A stretch of DNA of 10,839 nt from UBA8437 sp003445035 (GTDB lineage Bacteria; Planctomycetota; Planctomycetia; Planctomycetales; Planctomycetaceae), in NCBI GenBank assembly GCA_937901285.1, contig CALCHI010000218.1, positions 1 to 10,839 on the forward strand, written 5' to 3'. The translations under genes and the position numbers were made by a program. Shown piece after piece: positions 1-7,323 of the stretch. Under the pieces are notes generated by a model. The model did not search any database. It worked only from the letters and a program-made list of their open reading frames with translations, and was not told the DNA's origin. Numbering within the stretch: the first letter of the stretch is position 1; every line of letters begins with the position of its first letter.

Positions 1-1562
1 TCGATCCGGTAGATGAACCGCGGTGACTGCAGCATGGCCTCGATGACGAAACTGGCCGCCTCCGGGAAATCTCCTCCACCGCTGGCGACAGTCGTGGCGA
101 TCCCGCTGTAGTTGGTCACCTCACGTTCTTCCAGCGGACCGCGGAACAGCCACTTGCCCATCTTTTCGACCAGTTGTCGCATGGTGGCGTCGGTCGAGAG
201 CTTGCGGCTCCTTGAAAAGCGGGCCGTGAACTTCAGCACGTTCATTCGTTCGACGATGATCGCCGCCAGTTTTGCGTAGGCCTCGATGTGCTTGAGGTCG
301 ACTCCGAGGTTGTAGGCGGTGTTGCTGAACCCGTCGGCCCGCACGTCGCGCGGAAGCAGCCGGCGAGCCTGTTTCGAGATGTCGACGCCCACCGCACTGC
401 GGACCGTTTCGATGTACTCGTCTACGGTCAGTCGCTGGATCCAGATGCCCCGTGTTCCCCGGGCGTAGACCACCGGGTCGATCAGGTCACCGGACCAGGT
501 GGCCCCGTCATCGATCCATTGCTTGAGCAGCTTCTTGTCCGCGGCCGACAGCGGTTTGCCCCGCCTGGGCATTTCATCGGCGGCCACCCGTTTCCAGAGT
601 CGGCTGCCGGCCGACTGACCCGCGACGATCACTCGGCCGCCCTTGCCACCTTTCATCGCAGAGGCCTTTCGCGACAGGTCGAGCCCTCCCTTGCCGGCGA
701 TCGAGTCGTGGCAATCGAGGCAGTGCCGGGAGAACAGGGGGGCAATACGGGTTTCGAAGAACTGTTGCCGCTTCTGCATGACCAGTTCGGCGGACGGCTG
801 CTGTCCGCCGCTTGGTCCGGCCTGATGGTTTCTCGCCACATCCTGGGCCGTGAGGGCCCGGCTGTAGACGGCCACCAGGTGGATCGTCCCCAGCCACGGA
901 CGATCGTTGGACCCCTCGTTGCCCAGCAGCAACCGGAAGCGGGAGTCCCAGTTGGTCAGGTGGCCACTCAACTTGCGTGAGGCAGACGGTTTGCCGTCGA
1001 CGTAGATCACAGCGGCACCCGACGGGGCACGGGTGTAGACGACATGGGCCAGGGCCATTCCGGCGGTGCCCGGCCGGGTCGACAGTGAGGGAATACCGTT
1101 GACCGTGGTGGTGGAGGTGCGGAGCCGGGCATCGAACTGACCGAGTTCCTGTCCGAGCGTGAGATTGCGGACCCTGGCGTTCGACGAGATCGTGACGATG
1201 CGGGCCGGACCTTCCTGGCGGGCATGGGCCGGCCGGATCCACGCCTCGAGCGTGACCGCCCGGGTTCTCTTGAGTGCGTCGATCAGCTTGGTGGCCGGGC
1301 CCCGCGAGGAGATCCGGGTCGTGGCACGGATCTGCAGGGCGTTCTTCAGCCACCGCACGGCCGAGGGTTTTTCGATTGTCAGGTTCAGCGGACGGCCGTT
1401 TCCCGAACGATCAAGAACCTGTTTCCCCCGGCCGGCTTCGAAGGTGTAGAGCGCCCGCAGATCGGTGGTGACACGCTGGGCACAGGCCCTTGTCCTCGAT
1501 GCCGCCACCAGGACGATGGCCAACAGGAACACCCACGTCGGTGGGATCCGCGAAGGCTGCAC
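1..1562 (-). CDS. Exported LamG - cytochrome c (CxxCH) - DUF1587/DUF1592 protein, 5' part (C-terminus off the left edge)
   Basis: The minus-strand frame stays open from a stop at 1644-1646 to position 1, giving about 520 residues. No ATG is available. I chose GTG at 1562; GTG at 1586, preceded by GGGGTG, is an alternative. Residues 10-28 form a hydrophobic signal peptide ending ACA-Q. Residues 35-245 resemble a LamG/concanavalin-like fold: DLRALYTFEAG near the start, then VTLEAWIRP, VIYVDGKP and GTIHLVAVYSRALTAQDV. A haem-binding C281-L-D-C-H285 follows within RIAPLFSRHCLDCHD, with GKGGLDLSR and ADEMPRRGKPLSAADKKLLK, as in planctomycete PSCyt1 domains. RLTVDEYIETVRSAVGVDI (near 376-394) matches DUF1587. 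The visible end, EAMLQSPRFIYRI, matches the beginning of DUF1592. DUF1588 and DUF1585 would be expected beyond the edge. The protein is probably an exported cytochrome-like protein; its electron partner and substrate are unknown. It is divergent from the neighbouring DUF1549 gene. The gene is secure; the start is not. Confidence 0.87.
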   Translation of the reverse strand, partial: MQPSRIPPTWVFLLAIVLVAASRTRACAQRVTTDLRALYTFEAGRGKQVLDRSGNGRPLNLTIEKPSAVRWLKNALQIRATTRISSRGPATKLIDALKRTRAVTLEAWIRPAHARQEGPARIVTISSNARVRNLTLGQELGQFDARLRTSTTTVNGIPSLSTRPGTAGMALAHVVYTRAPSGAAVIYVDGKPSASRKLSGHLTNWDSRFRLLLGNEGSNDRPWLGTIHLVAVYSRALTAQDVARNHQAGPSGGQQPSAELVMQKRQQFFETRIAPLFSRHCLDCHDSIAGKGGLDLSRKASAMKGGKGGRVIVAGQSAGSRLWKRVAADEMPRRGKPLSAADKKLLKQWIDDGATWSGDLIDPVVYARGTRGIWIQRLTVDEYIETVRSAVGVDISKQARRLLPRDVRADGFSNTAYNLGVDLKHIEAYAKLAAIIVERMNVLKFTARFSRSRKLSTDATMRQLVEKMGKWLFRGPLEEREVTNYSGIATTVASGGGDFPEAASFVIEAMLQSPRFIYRI

Positions 1563-1640
1563 TCCTCGACAACAAACTGATCGCACGGCCACACCCCGGT
1601 TGATCGTCGAATGCCTGTTTTCGTCAATGACGATCCTCGC

Positions 1641-1655
1641 CGATCATGATGATCG
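1641..1655. repeat. Perfect inverted repeat, 6-bp arms with 3-bp spacer (candidate operator)
   Basis: CGATCA-TGA-TGATCG reads as exactly complementary arms around a 3-bp centre. It lies between the two divergent genes, about 85 bp upstream of the DUF1549 start and about 80 bp from the LamG-cytochrome start. The size and symmetry suit a dimeric regulator site, but short palindromes also arise by chance, and GATC-containing words are common in this DNA. Confidence 0.4.
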
Positions 1656-1670
1656 CAGCAAGGGGCACCA

Positions 1671-1691
1671 GGGATCATGTCATCGGATCCC
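1671..1691. repeat. Perfect inverted repeat, 6-bp arms with 9-bp loop
   Basis: GGGATC (1671-1676) and GATCCC (1686-1691) are exact reverse complements separated by nine bases. The repeat would cover the -35 area if TATCAT at 1702-1707 is the -10 of the downstream gene. It could be a regulator site or a short hairpin. No T-tract follows on either strand, so it is not a terminator. Confidence 0.35.
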
Positions 1692-1701
1692 CGTTTCGGA
1701 G

Positions 1702-1707
1702 TATCAT
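1702..1707 (+). promoter_or_regulatory. Possible -10 element for the DUF1549 gene
   Basis: TATCAT matches four of six bases of the TATAAT consensus. It would place transcription start near 1713, leaving a short leader that includes the Shine-Dalgarno at 1729-1732. No convincing -35 is present 16-18 bp upstream, so the assignment is weak. Confidence 0.2.
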
Positions 1708-1728
1708 CGGAGTTCGAGGTTTGGTCCC

Positions 1729-1732
1729 GGAG
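1729..1732 (+). promoter_or_regulatory. Shine-Dalgarno that decides the DUF1549 gene start
   Basis: GGAG lies 7 nt before ATG at 1740. The upstream in-frame ATG at 1677 would add 21 polar residues in front of the signal peptide and has no comparable ribosome-binding site. The 1740 start is therefore preferred. Confidence 0.7.
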
Positions 1733-1739
1733 TTCATCG

Positions 1740-3380
1740 ATGCGGCAACTGCTGGTCTTGCTGGTCGCCTGCCTGGCTGCTGCCGACGGATCGCAACGGG
1801 TCCAAGCTGCCGAGGTGCCTCTGCACGAGGTGATTGACCGGCTGGTGGAATCACGGGCCGGCAAGCAACCCCTGGCTCCGATGTCCGATGATGCGGAGTT
1901 TCTGAGGCGGGTGATGCTCGACCTGGCCGGTCGCATTCCGACGGTTGCCGAGGTCCGCCGGTTTCTTGGCGAAACCGCAGCAGGCAAACGGTTCACCTTG
2001 ATCGATGCACTGTTGTCAGGTGACGACTACGCACGACGGATGCAGGAACTGTTCCACGTGATGTTGATGGAGCGGCGGGGAGAACATGCCGAGTGGACGA
2101 AGTTCCTGCGGCACGCCTTCGACCAGAACCTGCCCTGGGATCGAGTGGCCCGGGCGATGCTGTCGCCGGACGCCACCGACGAGAATCTCCGCGGGGCCGC
2201 CTATTTTCTGACGGCGCGGTTGACCAAGGAGGGTGCGATGGCCCCTGTCGACGTGCCGGGCCTGACCAGGGATGTCGGCCGACTGATGGCGGGTGTCGAT
2301 TTCGGGTGTGCCCAGTGTCACGACCATGTCAGTATCGAGGACTACAAGCAGGTCGATTTCCAGGGCCTGCACATGATCTTTGAGAACATGCAGTCCCGAG
2401 GAGGTGAGTTCCCGGCGGTGACCGAGAAGGTGATGGCCAAGCCCAGGGAGTTCAAGTCGGTCTTCACCCGTGACGCTCGGACGACGCCATTACGGATTCC
2501 GGGGGCCGGCAATGTGGCGATCCGGACGTTTCCCAAGGGTGAGGAGTACTCGGTGGCTCCGGACCGAAAGGCGAAGCGGACGGGGGTGCTGAAGTTCAGC
2601 CCGTTGAGAGAACTGGCCGACGGGTTGGCGACCGGCAAGAACCCGCTGTTTGCCCGGAACATCGTCAACAGGCTGTGGTTCGTGATGTTGGGTCGCGGAT
2701 TGGTCGAACCGTTGGACCTGTTTCATTCGGCCAATCCTCCCACGCACCCTGAATTGCTCGATCGGCTCGCCGGCGAATTCGTCTCGCACAAGTTCGATAT
2801 CAAGTGGCTGCTGGGCCAACTGGCCCGGACCCGCTGCTACCAGCGGAGTTCCCGGCTGCCCGGAGACCGACCGTTGCCCCCGCCCACCTCCTATGCCGTG
2901 GCGAACCAGAAACGACTTTCGGCCGAACAGCTTTTCTGGAGCACCCTGATCGCAACCGGTGAGATCGATCGGGTGAAAAAGGCAAACGACGCCACGCTCG
3001 AGCAGGTGGTGGCCCGGACCGAGCCACTGGTCGAGCTGCAGAAGCAGTTTCTGAAGACGTTCTCGAATCCTCCGAAAGAGCCGGAGGTCGATTTCGCGCC
3101 GACCGTCAAGGGGGCGTTGTACCTGATGCACGACCAGGCGGTGCTGGATCTGGTGAAGCCTCGGCCGGGGAACCTGGTCACGAAACTCGCAGCGGAACCG
3201 GATGCGGGGAAACTCAGCGAGGTACTGTTCCTGGCTGTTGTCAGCCGTGGTCCGACAACAGCGGACGTGCAGGTGGTGGCGAAGTTGTTGGAGAACAAGA
3301 CCGGCGCGGCCCGGATTGAAGCAATCGGGCAGTTGGCCTGGGCCCTGTTGGCGTCGACGGAATTCTGCCTCAATCACTGA
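1740..3380 (+). CDS. Planctomycete cytochrome-like protein with DUF1549 (PSCyt2) and DUF1553 (PSD1) domains
   Basis: The product has 546 residues. Residues 1-23 form an export signal with hydrophobic core L4-A15 and probable cleavage near VQA-AEV. LVAC at 8-11 resembles a lipobox but sits very early. DUF1549 covers about residues 25-230, with FLRRVMLDLAGRIPTVAEVR and ALLSGDDYARRMQELFHVML, and ends in C190-A-Q-C-H194, the CxxCH motif typical of the family. DUF1553 covers about 288-530: PLRELADGLATGKNPLFARN, NIVNRLWFVMLGRGLVEP and PTHPELLDRLAGEF. The separate N-terminal PSCyt1 domain found in many longer members is absent, so this is the short architecture. It probably acts outside the cytoplasmic membrane. 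The reaction is unknown. The gene heads a tight five-gene cluster and is followed after 36 bp by a DUF1501 gene, a common planctomycete pairing. Family assignment is secure; haem attachment is inferred from the motif alone. Confidence 0.93.
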   Translation: MRQLLVLLVACLAAADGSQRVQAAEVPLHEVIDRLVESRAGKQPLAPMSDDAEFLRRVMLDLAGRIPTVAEVRRFLGETAAGKRFTLIDALLSGDDYARRMQELFHVMLMERRGEHAEWTKFLRHAFDQNLPWDRVARAMLSPDATDENLRGAAYFLTARLTKEGAMAPVDVPGLTRDVGRLMAGVDFGCAQCHDHVSIEDYKQVDFQGLHMIFENMQSRGGEFPAVTEKVMAKPREFKSVFTRDARTTPLRIPGAGNVAIRTFPKGEEYSVAPDRKAKRTGVLKFSPLRELADGLATGKNPLFARNIVNRLWFVMLGRGLVEPLDLFHSANPPTHPELLDRLAGEFVSHKFDIKWLLGQLARTRCYQRSSRLPGDRPLPPPTSYAVANQKRLSAEQLFWSTLIATGEIDRVKKANDATLEQVVARTEPLVELQKQFLKTFSNPPKEPEVDFAPTVKGALYLMHDQAVLDLVKPRPGNLVTKLAAEPDAGKLSEVLFLAVVSRGPTTADVQVVAKLLENKTGAARIEAIGQLAWALLASTEFCLNH

Positions 3381-3416
3381 CCGCGTTGTTCGACCGAGAG
3401 CATTCGGAGAAACCAG

Positions 3417-4694
3417 ATGAACCACTGCCGTTCGTGGGAACACGGCTGGTCGAGACGTCGCATGCTGGGTGCGGTGGCCGGTGGGGCCGGGGTGGCCGGT
3501 CTGGGCGGGATGCTACAACCGGCGGTCGCCGAAGAGATGGCCCGCAGCGACAAGCAGATCCTGCTGATCTGGCTCGATGGTGGCATGAGCCAACTGGAGA
3601 GCTGGGACCCGAAGCCAAACACACCCTTCGGAGGCCCGTTCCGTTCGATTCCGACCACGCTCCCGGGCATCCATGTCAGCGAGTTGATGCCGAAGCTCTC
3701 ACGGCAGATGAAGCGGTTGGCGGTGGTCCGGTCGATGAAGACTGAGGACGCGAATCACTCCTCGGGTGTTCCCAAGATCCTCAGGGGGCAGCCACGCAAC
3801 CGCGGCGTGACTTATCCCTACCTTGGTTCGGCGGTGGCCAAGTTGATGGGACCGACCGAGAGCGGCCTTCCGCCCTACGTGTGGGTCAAGCCGGGCAACG
3901 GCGGGTTCATCGCCAAGCACGCCGGGTTCCTGGGGGCCAAGTACGGAGCACTGGCGCTGGGAGACGGTAAGCCGCCGGCCAACCTGGTACGGCCCGATTC
4001 GATCAGTTCAGCCGCTGATGAGGCCCGGCAGGAGCTTCGACGGCGATTCAACCGGCAGTTTTCCGACCGCCGTCGGGGTAACTTCAACGAAGCCAACAGT
4101 TACGTCTACGACGTGGCCGGGACGTTGATGAAGCACGTCGAACTGTTCGACGAGACGAAGCTCCCGGAGAAGGATCGCCGGCGTTACGGGACTCACGATC
4201 TCGGTCGCCACGCCCTGCTGGCTCGACGGTTGATCGAGGCCGGAGTCCGGTTCGTCCAGGTCACCTCCTACGGCTGGGACACCCACGGAGACAACTTCAA
4301 CTCTCACGCCAGCCGGATGCCCAAGGTGGACCAGTCGGTGACGGCGTTGATCGAGGATCTCTACGACCGTGGTCTCGATGAACGGGTGCTGGTGGTGATG
4401 ATGGCCGAGTTTGGTCGCACGCCGCGGATCAATGGCTCGGTTGGTCGGGATCACTGGCCCAATGCCTGGAGCGTGGCGATGGCCGGTTGCGGGATTCGTC
4501 CGGGAACGGTGGTCGGAGAGACATTGCCCGACGGGACCGATGTCAAAACCACCCCCTATGACATCGGCCACATGTTCCACACCTGGTTCTCGGCGGTCGG
4601 TCTCGATTCGGCCGAGGCCGAGTACATGAACGGAACCCAGCCGTTGCCGATTGCCCACGACGACATGCACAAGGTCGACGAGCTGTTGATTTGA
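3417..4694 (+). CDS. Tat-exported DUF1501 protein (alkaline phosphatase/sulfatase-like fold)
   Basis: The product has 425 residues, with start ATG preceded by GGAGA at 6 nt. The N-terminus carries a twin-arginine signal, S12-R-R-R-M-L, then a Gly/Ala-rich hydrophobic stretch and probable cleavage AVA-EE near residue 38. The mature part shows the DUF1501 pattern: LLIWLDGGMSQLESWDPKP (49-67, with D54), DANHSSG (111-117, with H114), W287-D-T-H290, E331-F-G-R-T-P and G343-R-D-H-W. These Asp and His positions suit the metal-site pattern of the alkaline phosphatase/sulfatase superfamily, to which DUF1501 is related. The substrate is not known. Tat use suggests the protein folds, perhaps with metal, before export. 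It sits 36 bp after the DUF1549/DUF1553 gene and 25 bp before the WD40 gene, so co-transcription is likely. No truncation is visible. Confidence 0.93.
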   Translation: MNHCRSWEHGWSRRRMLGAVAGGAGVAGLGGMLQPAVAEEMARSDKQILLIWLDGGMSQLESWDPKPNTPFGGPFRSIPTTLPGIHVSELMPKLSRQMKRLAVVRSMKTEDANHSSGVPKILRGQPRNRGVTYPYLGSAVAKLMGPTESGLPPYVWVKPGNGGFIAKHAGFLGAKYGALALGDGKPPANLVRPDSISSAADEARQELRRRFNRQFSDRRRGNFNEANSYVYDVAGTLMKHVELFDETKLPEKDRRRYGTHDLGRHALLARRLIEAGVRFVQVTSYGWDTHGDNFNSHASRMPKVDQSVTALIEDLYDRGLDERVLVVMMAEFGRTPRINGSVGRDHWPNAWSVAMAGCGIRPGTVVGETLPDGTDVKTTPYDIGHMFHTWFSAVGLDSAEAEYMNGTQPLPIAHDDMHKVDELLI

Positions 4695-4719
4695 GGCCCG
4701 TGGGGCCGGAGATACATAG

Positions 4720-5814
4720 ATGGCCGACGCGCCAAAGCCCACCGAGAAGAAGCCGCCCGAGCCGCGGGAGCTGTTCAAGCTCGACTGCGATCGGCAACTG
4801 ATGGTCGCCCGTTTCACCGCGTGCGGGCGGATGCTGGTGGCCGGTGGTTATGACGCGTCGATTCGGCGATGGGATCTGTGTGCCGAACAGACCGTCGAGG
4901 TGGACCGTGTGGAGGGACACCACGGGTGGATTTCGTGGCTGGAGGTTCAGCCGGGTGGTGACCTGGTCTTCAGTGCGGACACCTGGGGCCGGCTGCAGGC
5001 GACCCGCGGGATTGCCGGAACACCGGAGATTGCCTGGCATCACGAACAGGCTCACGATGGCTGGATCCGATCGCTGTCGGTTTCAGACGACGGCCAGGCG
5101 TTGGTGACTGCCGGCCGCGACGGGGCGGTTCGAGTGTGGTCGGCTGCCGACGGAAGGCTGTTGCACGAGGTGAAGGATCATCCGTCGGAGGTGTTTTCCG
5201 TGGCGATCCATCCGGCAAAGCAGGCGATCGTGACCGGAGACTTGTTCGGCGTCCTCAGGCGGTTCGAGCTGCCCGGCGGAAAATGTGTCGGCGAGACGAC
5301 ACTGGCGGGGATGCACTTCTACAAGCGGATCCAGGATGTCGGTGGTTTGCGGCTGTTGCGGTTCCACGACGAGGGACGCACGTTGATCTGCGCCGGCGGC
5401 GAGCCCCAGGCGACCGGTCGGGCGATTGCCATCCCCACGATTCACTGGCTGGATTGGCCGAAATGCCGGATCGCACACACGGCTCGCCTGGGAGCCAAGA
5501 ATCACGGGTTCGTTTTTGACCTGGCGTGGCATCCCCATGGATTCTGGGCGGTGGTCACCAGCGGACAGCCGGGTTCCGGCCAGTTCCTGCTGTTGAAGCC
5601 GGGCCAGGAGAAGCCGTTCTTCCATTCGACCAAGATGTCCAACTGCCACAGCCTGGCGGTTCATGGAGACGGACGGATGGTGGTGACCGCATCCAACCGG
5701 AACAGCCAGGGCAACGGAGCGGTACGGGACAAGGGGGGCAATTACGTCGCCAATTTCTCTCCGCTGCACGTCTTCGCGGCACCGGGATCCGAGGAGAAGC
5801 CGGCGGCTGGTTGA
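4720..5814 (+). CDS. WD40-repeat beta-propeller protein without export signal
   Basis: The product has 364 residues; GGAGA lies 7 nt before the ATG. The N-terminus is charged and Pro/Lys-rich (MADAPKPTEKKPPEPREL) with no hydrophobic segment, so the protein is predicted to be cytoplasmic. About seven propeller blades can be seen. The clearest are FTACGRMLVAGGYDASIRRW (about 31-50) and the blade at about 109-147, which ends in GRDGAVRVWSAADGRLL. Others are at about 148-190 (HPAKQAIVTGDLFGVLRRF), 262-305 (FVFDLAWHPHGFWAVVTSG) and 310-340 (NCHSLAVHGDGRMVVTAS). The middle blades are degenerate. No catalytic domain is attached, so a scaffold or ligand-binding role is likely. WD40 genes often follow DUF1549-DUF1501 pairs in planctomycetes, but how a cytoplasmic propeller would serve exported neighbours is unclear. 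The family call is firm; the role is not. Confidence 0.9.
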   Translation: MADAPKPTEKKPPEPRELFKLDCDRQLMVARFTACGRMLVAGGYDASIRRWDLCAEQTVEVDRVEGHHGWISWLEVQPGGDLVFSADTWGRLQATRGIAGTPEIAWHHEQAHDGWIRSLSVSDDGQALVTAGRDGAVRVWSAADGRLLHEVKDHPSEVFSVAIHPAKQAIVTGDLFGVLRRFELPGGKCVGETTLAGMHFYKRIQDVGGLRLLRFHDEGRTLICAGGEPQATGRAIAIPTIHWLDWPKCRIAHTARLGAKNHGFVFDLAWHPHGFWAVVTSGQPGSGQFLLLKPGQEKPFFHSTKMSNCHSLAVHGDGRMVVTASNRNSQGNGAVRDKGGNYVANFSPLHVFAAPGSEEKPAAG

Positions 5815-5892
5815 TGGATCGTACAGGCGGGATTCGGTCTGTTCTCTACGAGGGTCTTGAATCAGGAATCTCGATATTGGGCAATGGGGCGT

Positions 5893-5899
5893 GGAGGAG
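5893..5899 (+). promoter_or_regulatory. Strong Shine-Dalgarno that fixes the start of the following gene
   Basis: GGAGGAG lies 7 nt before ATG at 5907, directly in front of a twin-arginine-like signal peptide. It selects this start over in-frame ATGs upstream, including those overlapping the end of the WD40 gene. Confidence 0.8.
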
Positions 5900-5906
5900 C
5901 GATGTG

Positions 5907-7313
5907 ATGGGGAGAATCTCCCGGCGAGTGGTTTTGAGTCGTATGGCGGCAGTGGCCGGTGCTGCGGTCTTCCCGCATTCGGCCCGGTCCGAACCGGCAG
6001 GGAAGCGGGGAATCGTTTCCGTCAGTCGAGGTCCGGCTGACCTGGTCGTGCCCGCCGACGGTGACGGCTTTCGGTACGGGACCGGTTACCTGTTCCAGGC
6101 CGGACCCACCCAGGCGGGGTTGATGTGCAACCTGAGGACCGAGGGGTTTCCGGTGGGCGACTTTGAAGCCGGCATGGACGTGGTGGTCTTCGACGATGCC
6201 GCGAAGATCAACCGGGCCAAGCCGGTAACCGTGACGCGGACGACCCGGTACGCCGATCGGATCACCGGCAAGTGGCGGGTCGTGCTCAAGCATGGTGTGA
6301 AGGGGGGATTTGTCCCCTTCGGTGCCCGTCGCGCCGATGGCAGCCCTCATCCTCACGCCGGCACCGGGGTGGGTTTCTGCGAGGCGCTGGATTTCCCGAT
6401 GAAGCCGGACGGGTCGTACGACAAGCGGGAGAAGACCAGGGGAATGGTCCGTACGACCGAACTGCAGCACCTGGCGTTTGATGGCAAGCGGTTCTCGGTG
6501 ACAGGAACCGAGACGTTCACCGAGGCGAATCCCCTGAAGGTGGCCGGGACGAAGTGGAAGATTTACTGCCCCAGCCTGCGGATGGGGATTCCCGACGGAG
6601 ACGACCTGTTGATGGCCGTTGCGGCGACGACCGGTGATACCCGGGCGTGGTTTGCCAAACCCCATGTGGTCGGCGTGTCCCGCTGGAAGTGCGTGGACGG
6701 TCGTTGGCGGCCGGTCGAATTTTCTCCGGTTATGGCCGATCGCAAGACCTCCAAAAAGCAGGTGGTCTACGACGTCGAGGTGAGACTGGTGGCGATCGAG
6801 CCGACGCTGATCCGGGACATCGACGGATCGCTGTTGTTCTCGGCGCGGTTCGCTTATGAGTCCTACGACGAGCACGTGCTGCGGGTCTGGCGATCGACCG
6901 ACGGAGGAGACTGGAAGCGGATCCTCGAGTGTCCCGAGACCAAGGGACAGGCTCCGGTGTCGCTCAACCGGGCGGCCGACGGGACTCCCTACCTGGTGTC
7001 GAATCCCCTCGGGCGAGAGCGGGACCGGTTGGTGCTGTGGCCGCTCAACGAGGAACGCAACGGAGTCCTCGACCCGGTGCTGGCCCGTGACGCGCTGGAA
7101 CAGTTCGGGCCCACCCCCAGCAGAAAGCCCTGGTTCATGGATCACCCCAATGCGGCGGTGGTCCGGCTGGCCGACGGTCACTGGCACAACCTGCTGGTCT
7201 ACCGAATCATGGACCGGGGAGAACATTCCGGTCGGGCCCCGGCGAAGCAGACGGGGTTGTATGTCGAGACGGTTCGCTCGACCGGAGCCGAGCACCCGGC
7301 CTGGCGGTTCTGA
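5907..7313 (+). CDS. Exported protein of unknown function, possible sialidase/BNR-like beta-propeller
   Basis: The product has 468 residues. The N-terminus MGRISRRVVLSRMAAVAGAA is a Tat-like signal (S5-R-R-V-V-L), with cleavage probably near residues 26-28. I do not recognise the family with confidence. The mature protein is rich in beta-strand-like segments and aromatic residues. A near Asp-box, S330-T-D-G-G-D-W336, follows HVLRVWR; it is one residue shorter than the usual SxDxGxxW of sialidase-like propellers. Further segments such as APVSLNRAADGTPYLVSNPL and DHPNAAVVRLADGHWHNLLV fit a repeated propeller or glycosidase-like surface. Conserved-looking acidic and His residues (DHPNAAV, HPHAGTGVGF) could line a pocket. 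The gene lies 92 bp after the WD40 gene and 19 bp before the DUF3293 gene. Alternatives are a glycoside-binding protein or a family restricted to planctomycetes. The gene and its export are secure; the fold is a guess. Confidence 0.85.
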   Translation: MGRISRRVVLSRMAAVAGAAVFPHSARSEPAGKRGIVSVSRGPADLVVPADGDGFRYGTGYLFQAGPTQAGLMCNLRTEGFPVGDFEAGMDVVVFDDAAKINRAKPVTVTRTTRYADRITGKWRVVLKHGVKGGFVPFGARRADGSPHPHAGTGVGFCEALDFPMKPDGSYDKREKTRGMVRTTELQHLAFDGKRFSVTGTETFTEANPLKVAGTKWKIYCPSLRMGIPDGDDLLMAVAATTGDTRAWFAKPHVVGVSRWKCVDGRWRPVEFSPVMADRKTSKKQVVYDVEVRLVAIEPTLIRDIDGSLLFSARFAYESYDEHVLRVWRSTDGGDWKRILECPETKGQAPVSLNRAADGTPYLVSNPLGRERDRLVLWPLNEERNGVLDPVLARDALEQFGPTPSRKPWFMDHPNAAVVRLADGHWHNLLVYRIMDRGEHSGRAPAKQTGLYVETVRSTGAEHPAWRF

Positions 7314-7319
7314 ACGGCT

Positions 7320-7323
7320 GGAG
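7320..7323 (+). promoter_or_regulatory. Shine-Dalgarno supporting a GTG start for the DUF3293 gene
   Basis: GGAG lies 9 nt before GTG at 7333, and no in-frame ATG is available near the start of the conserved domain. Translation probably begins within 20 bp of the preceding stop codon, consistent with coupled translation. Confidence 0.55.

Larger units (their letters stand above)
1563..1739. promoter_or_regulatory. Divergent intergenic region between the LamG-cytochrome gene and the DUF1549/DUF1553 gene
   Basis: This is the only head-to-head junction in the window, so it should hold promoters for both directions. It contains two perfect inverted repeats (1641-1655 and 1671-1691) and seven GATC sites between 1579 and 1689. 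A TTGACG reading leftward (complement of 1622-1627) could be a -35 for the minus gene, but no good -10 lies at the expected distance. TATCAT at 1702-1707 is a possible -10 for the plus gene. A regulatory role is inferred from position and symmetry only. No coding signal of its own was seen. Confidence 0.5.

Noticed and set aside
288..980. Plus-strand open frame of 230 residues
   Set aside because: It is the shadow of the minus-strand LamG-cytochrome gene, which shows CLDCH, DUF1587 and LamG segments in the opposite direction.
2490..3443. Minus-strand open frame of 317 residues
   Set aside because: It is opposite the DUF1553 domain and has antisense-type composition.
4008..4817. Minus-strand open frame of 269 residues
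   Set aside because: It is opposite the conserved DUF1501 motifs and spans two plus-strand genes.
5526..5906. Upstream in-frame extension of the orphan exported protein
   Set aside because: It overlaps the conserved end of the WD40 gene. The signal peptide and Shine-Dalgarno place the start at 5907.
5862..7295. Long minus-strand open frame of 477 residues opposite the exported orphan gene
   Set aside because: It is rich in Arg, Pro, His and Gly, as expected of an antisense frame in GC-rich DNA. The plus-strand frame has a strong Shine-Dalgarno and a signal peptide and fits the operon direction.
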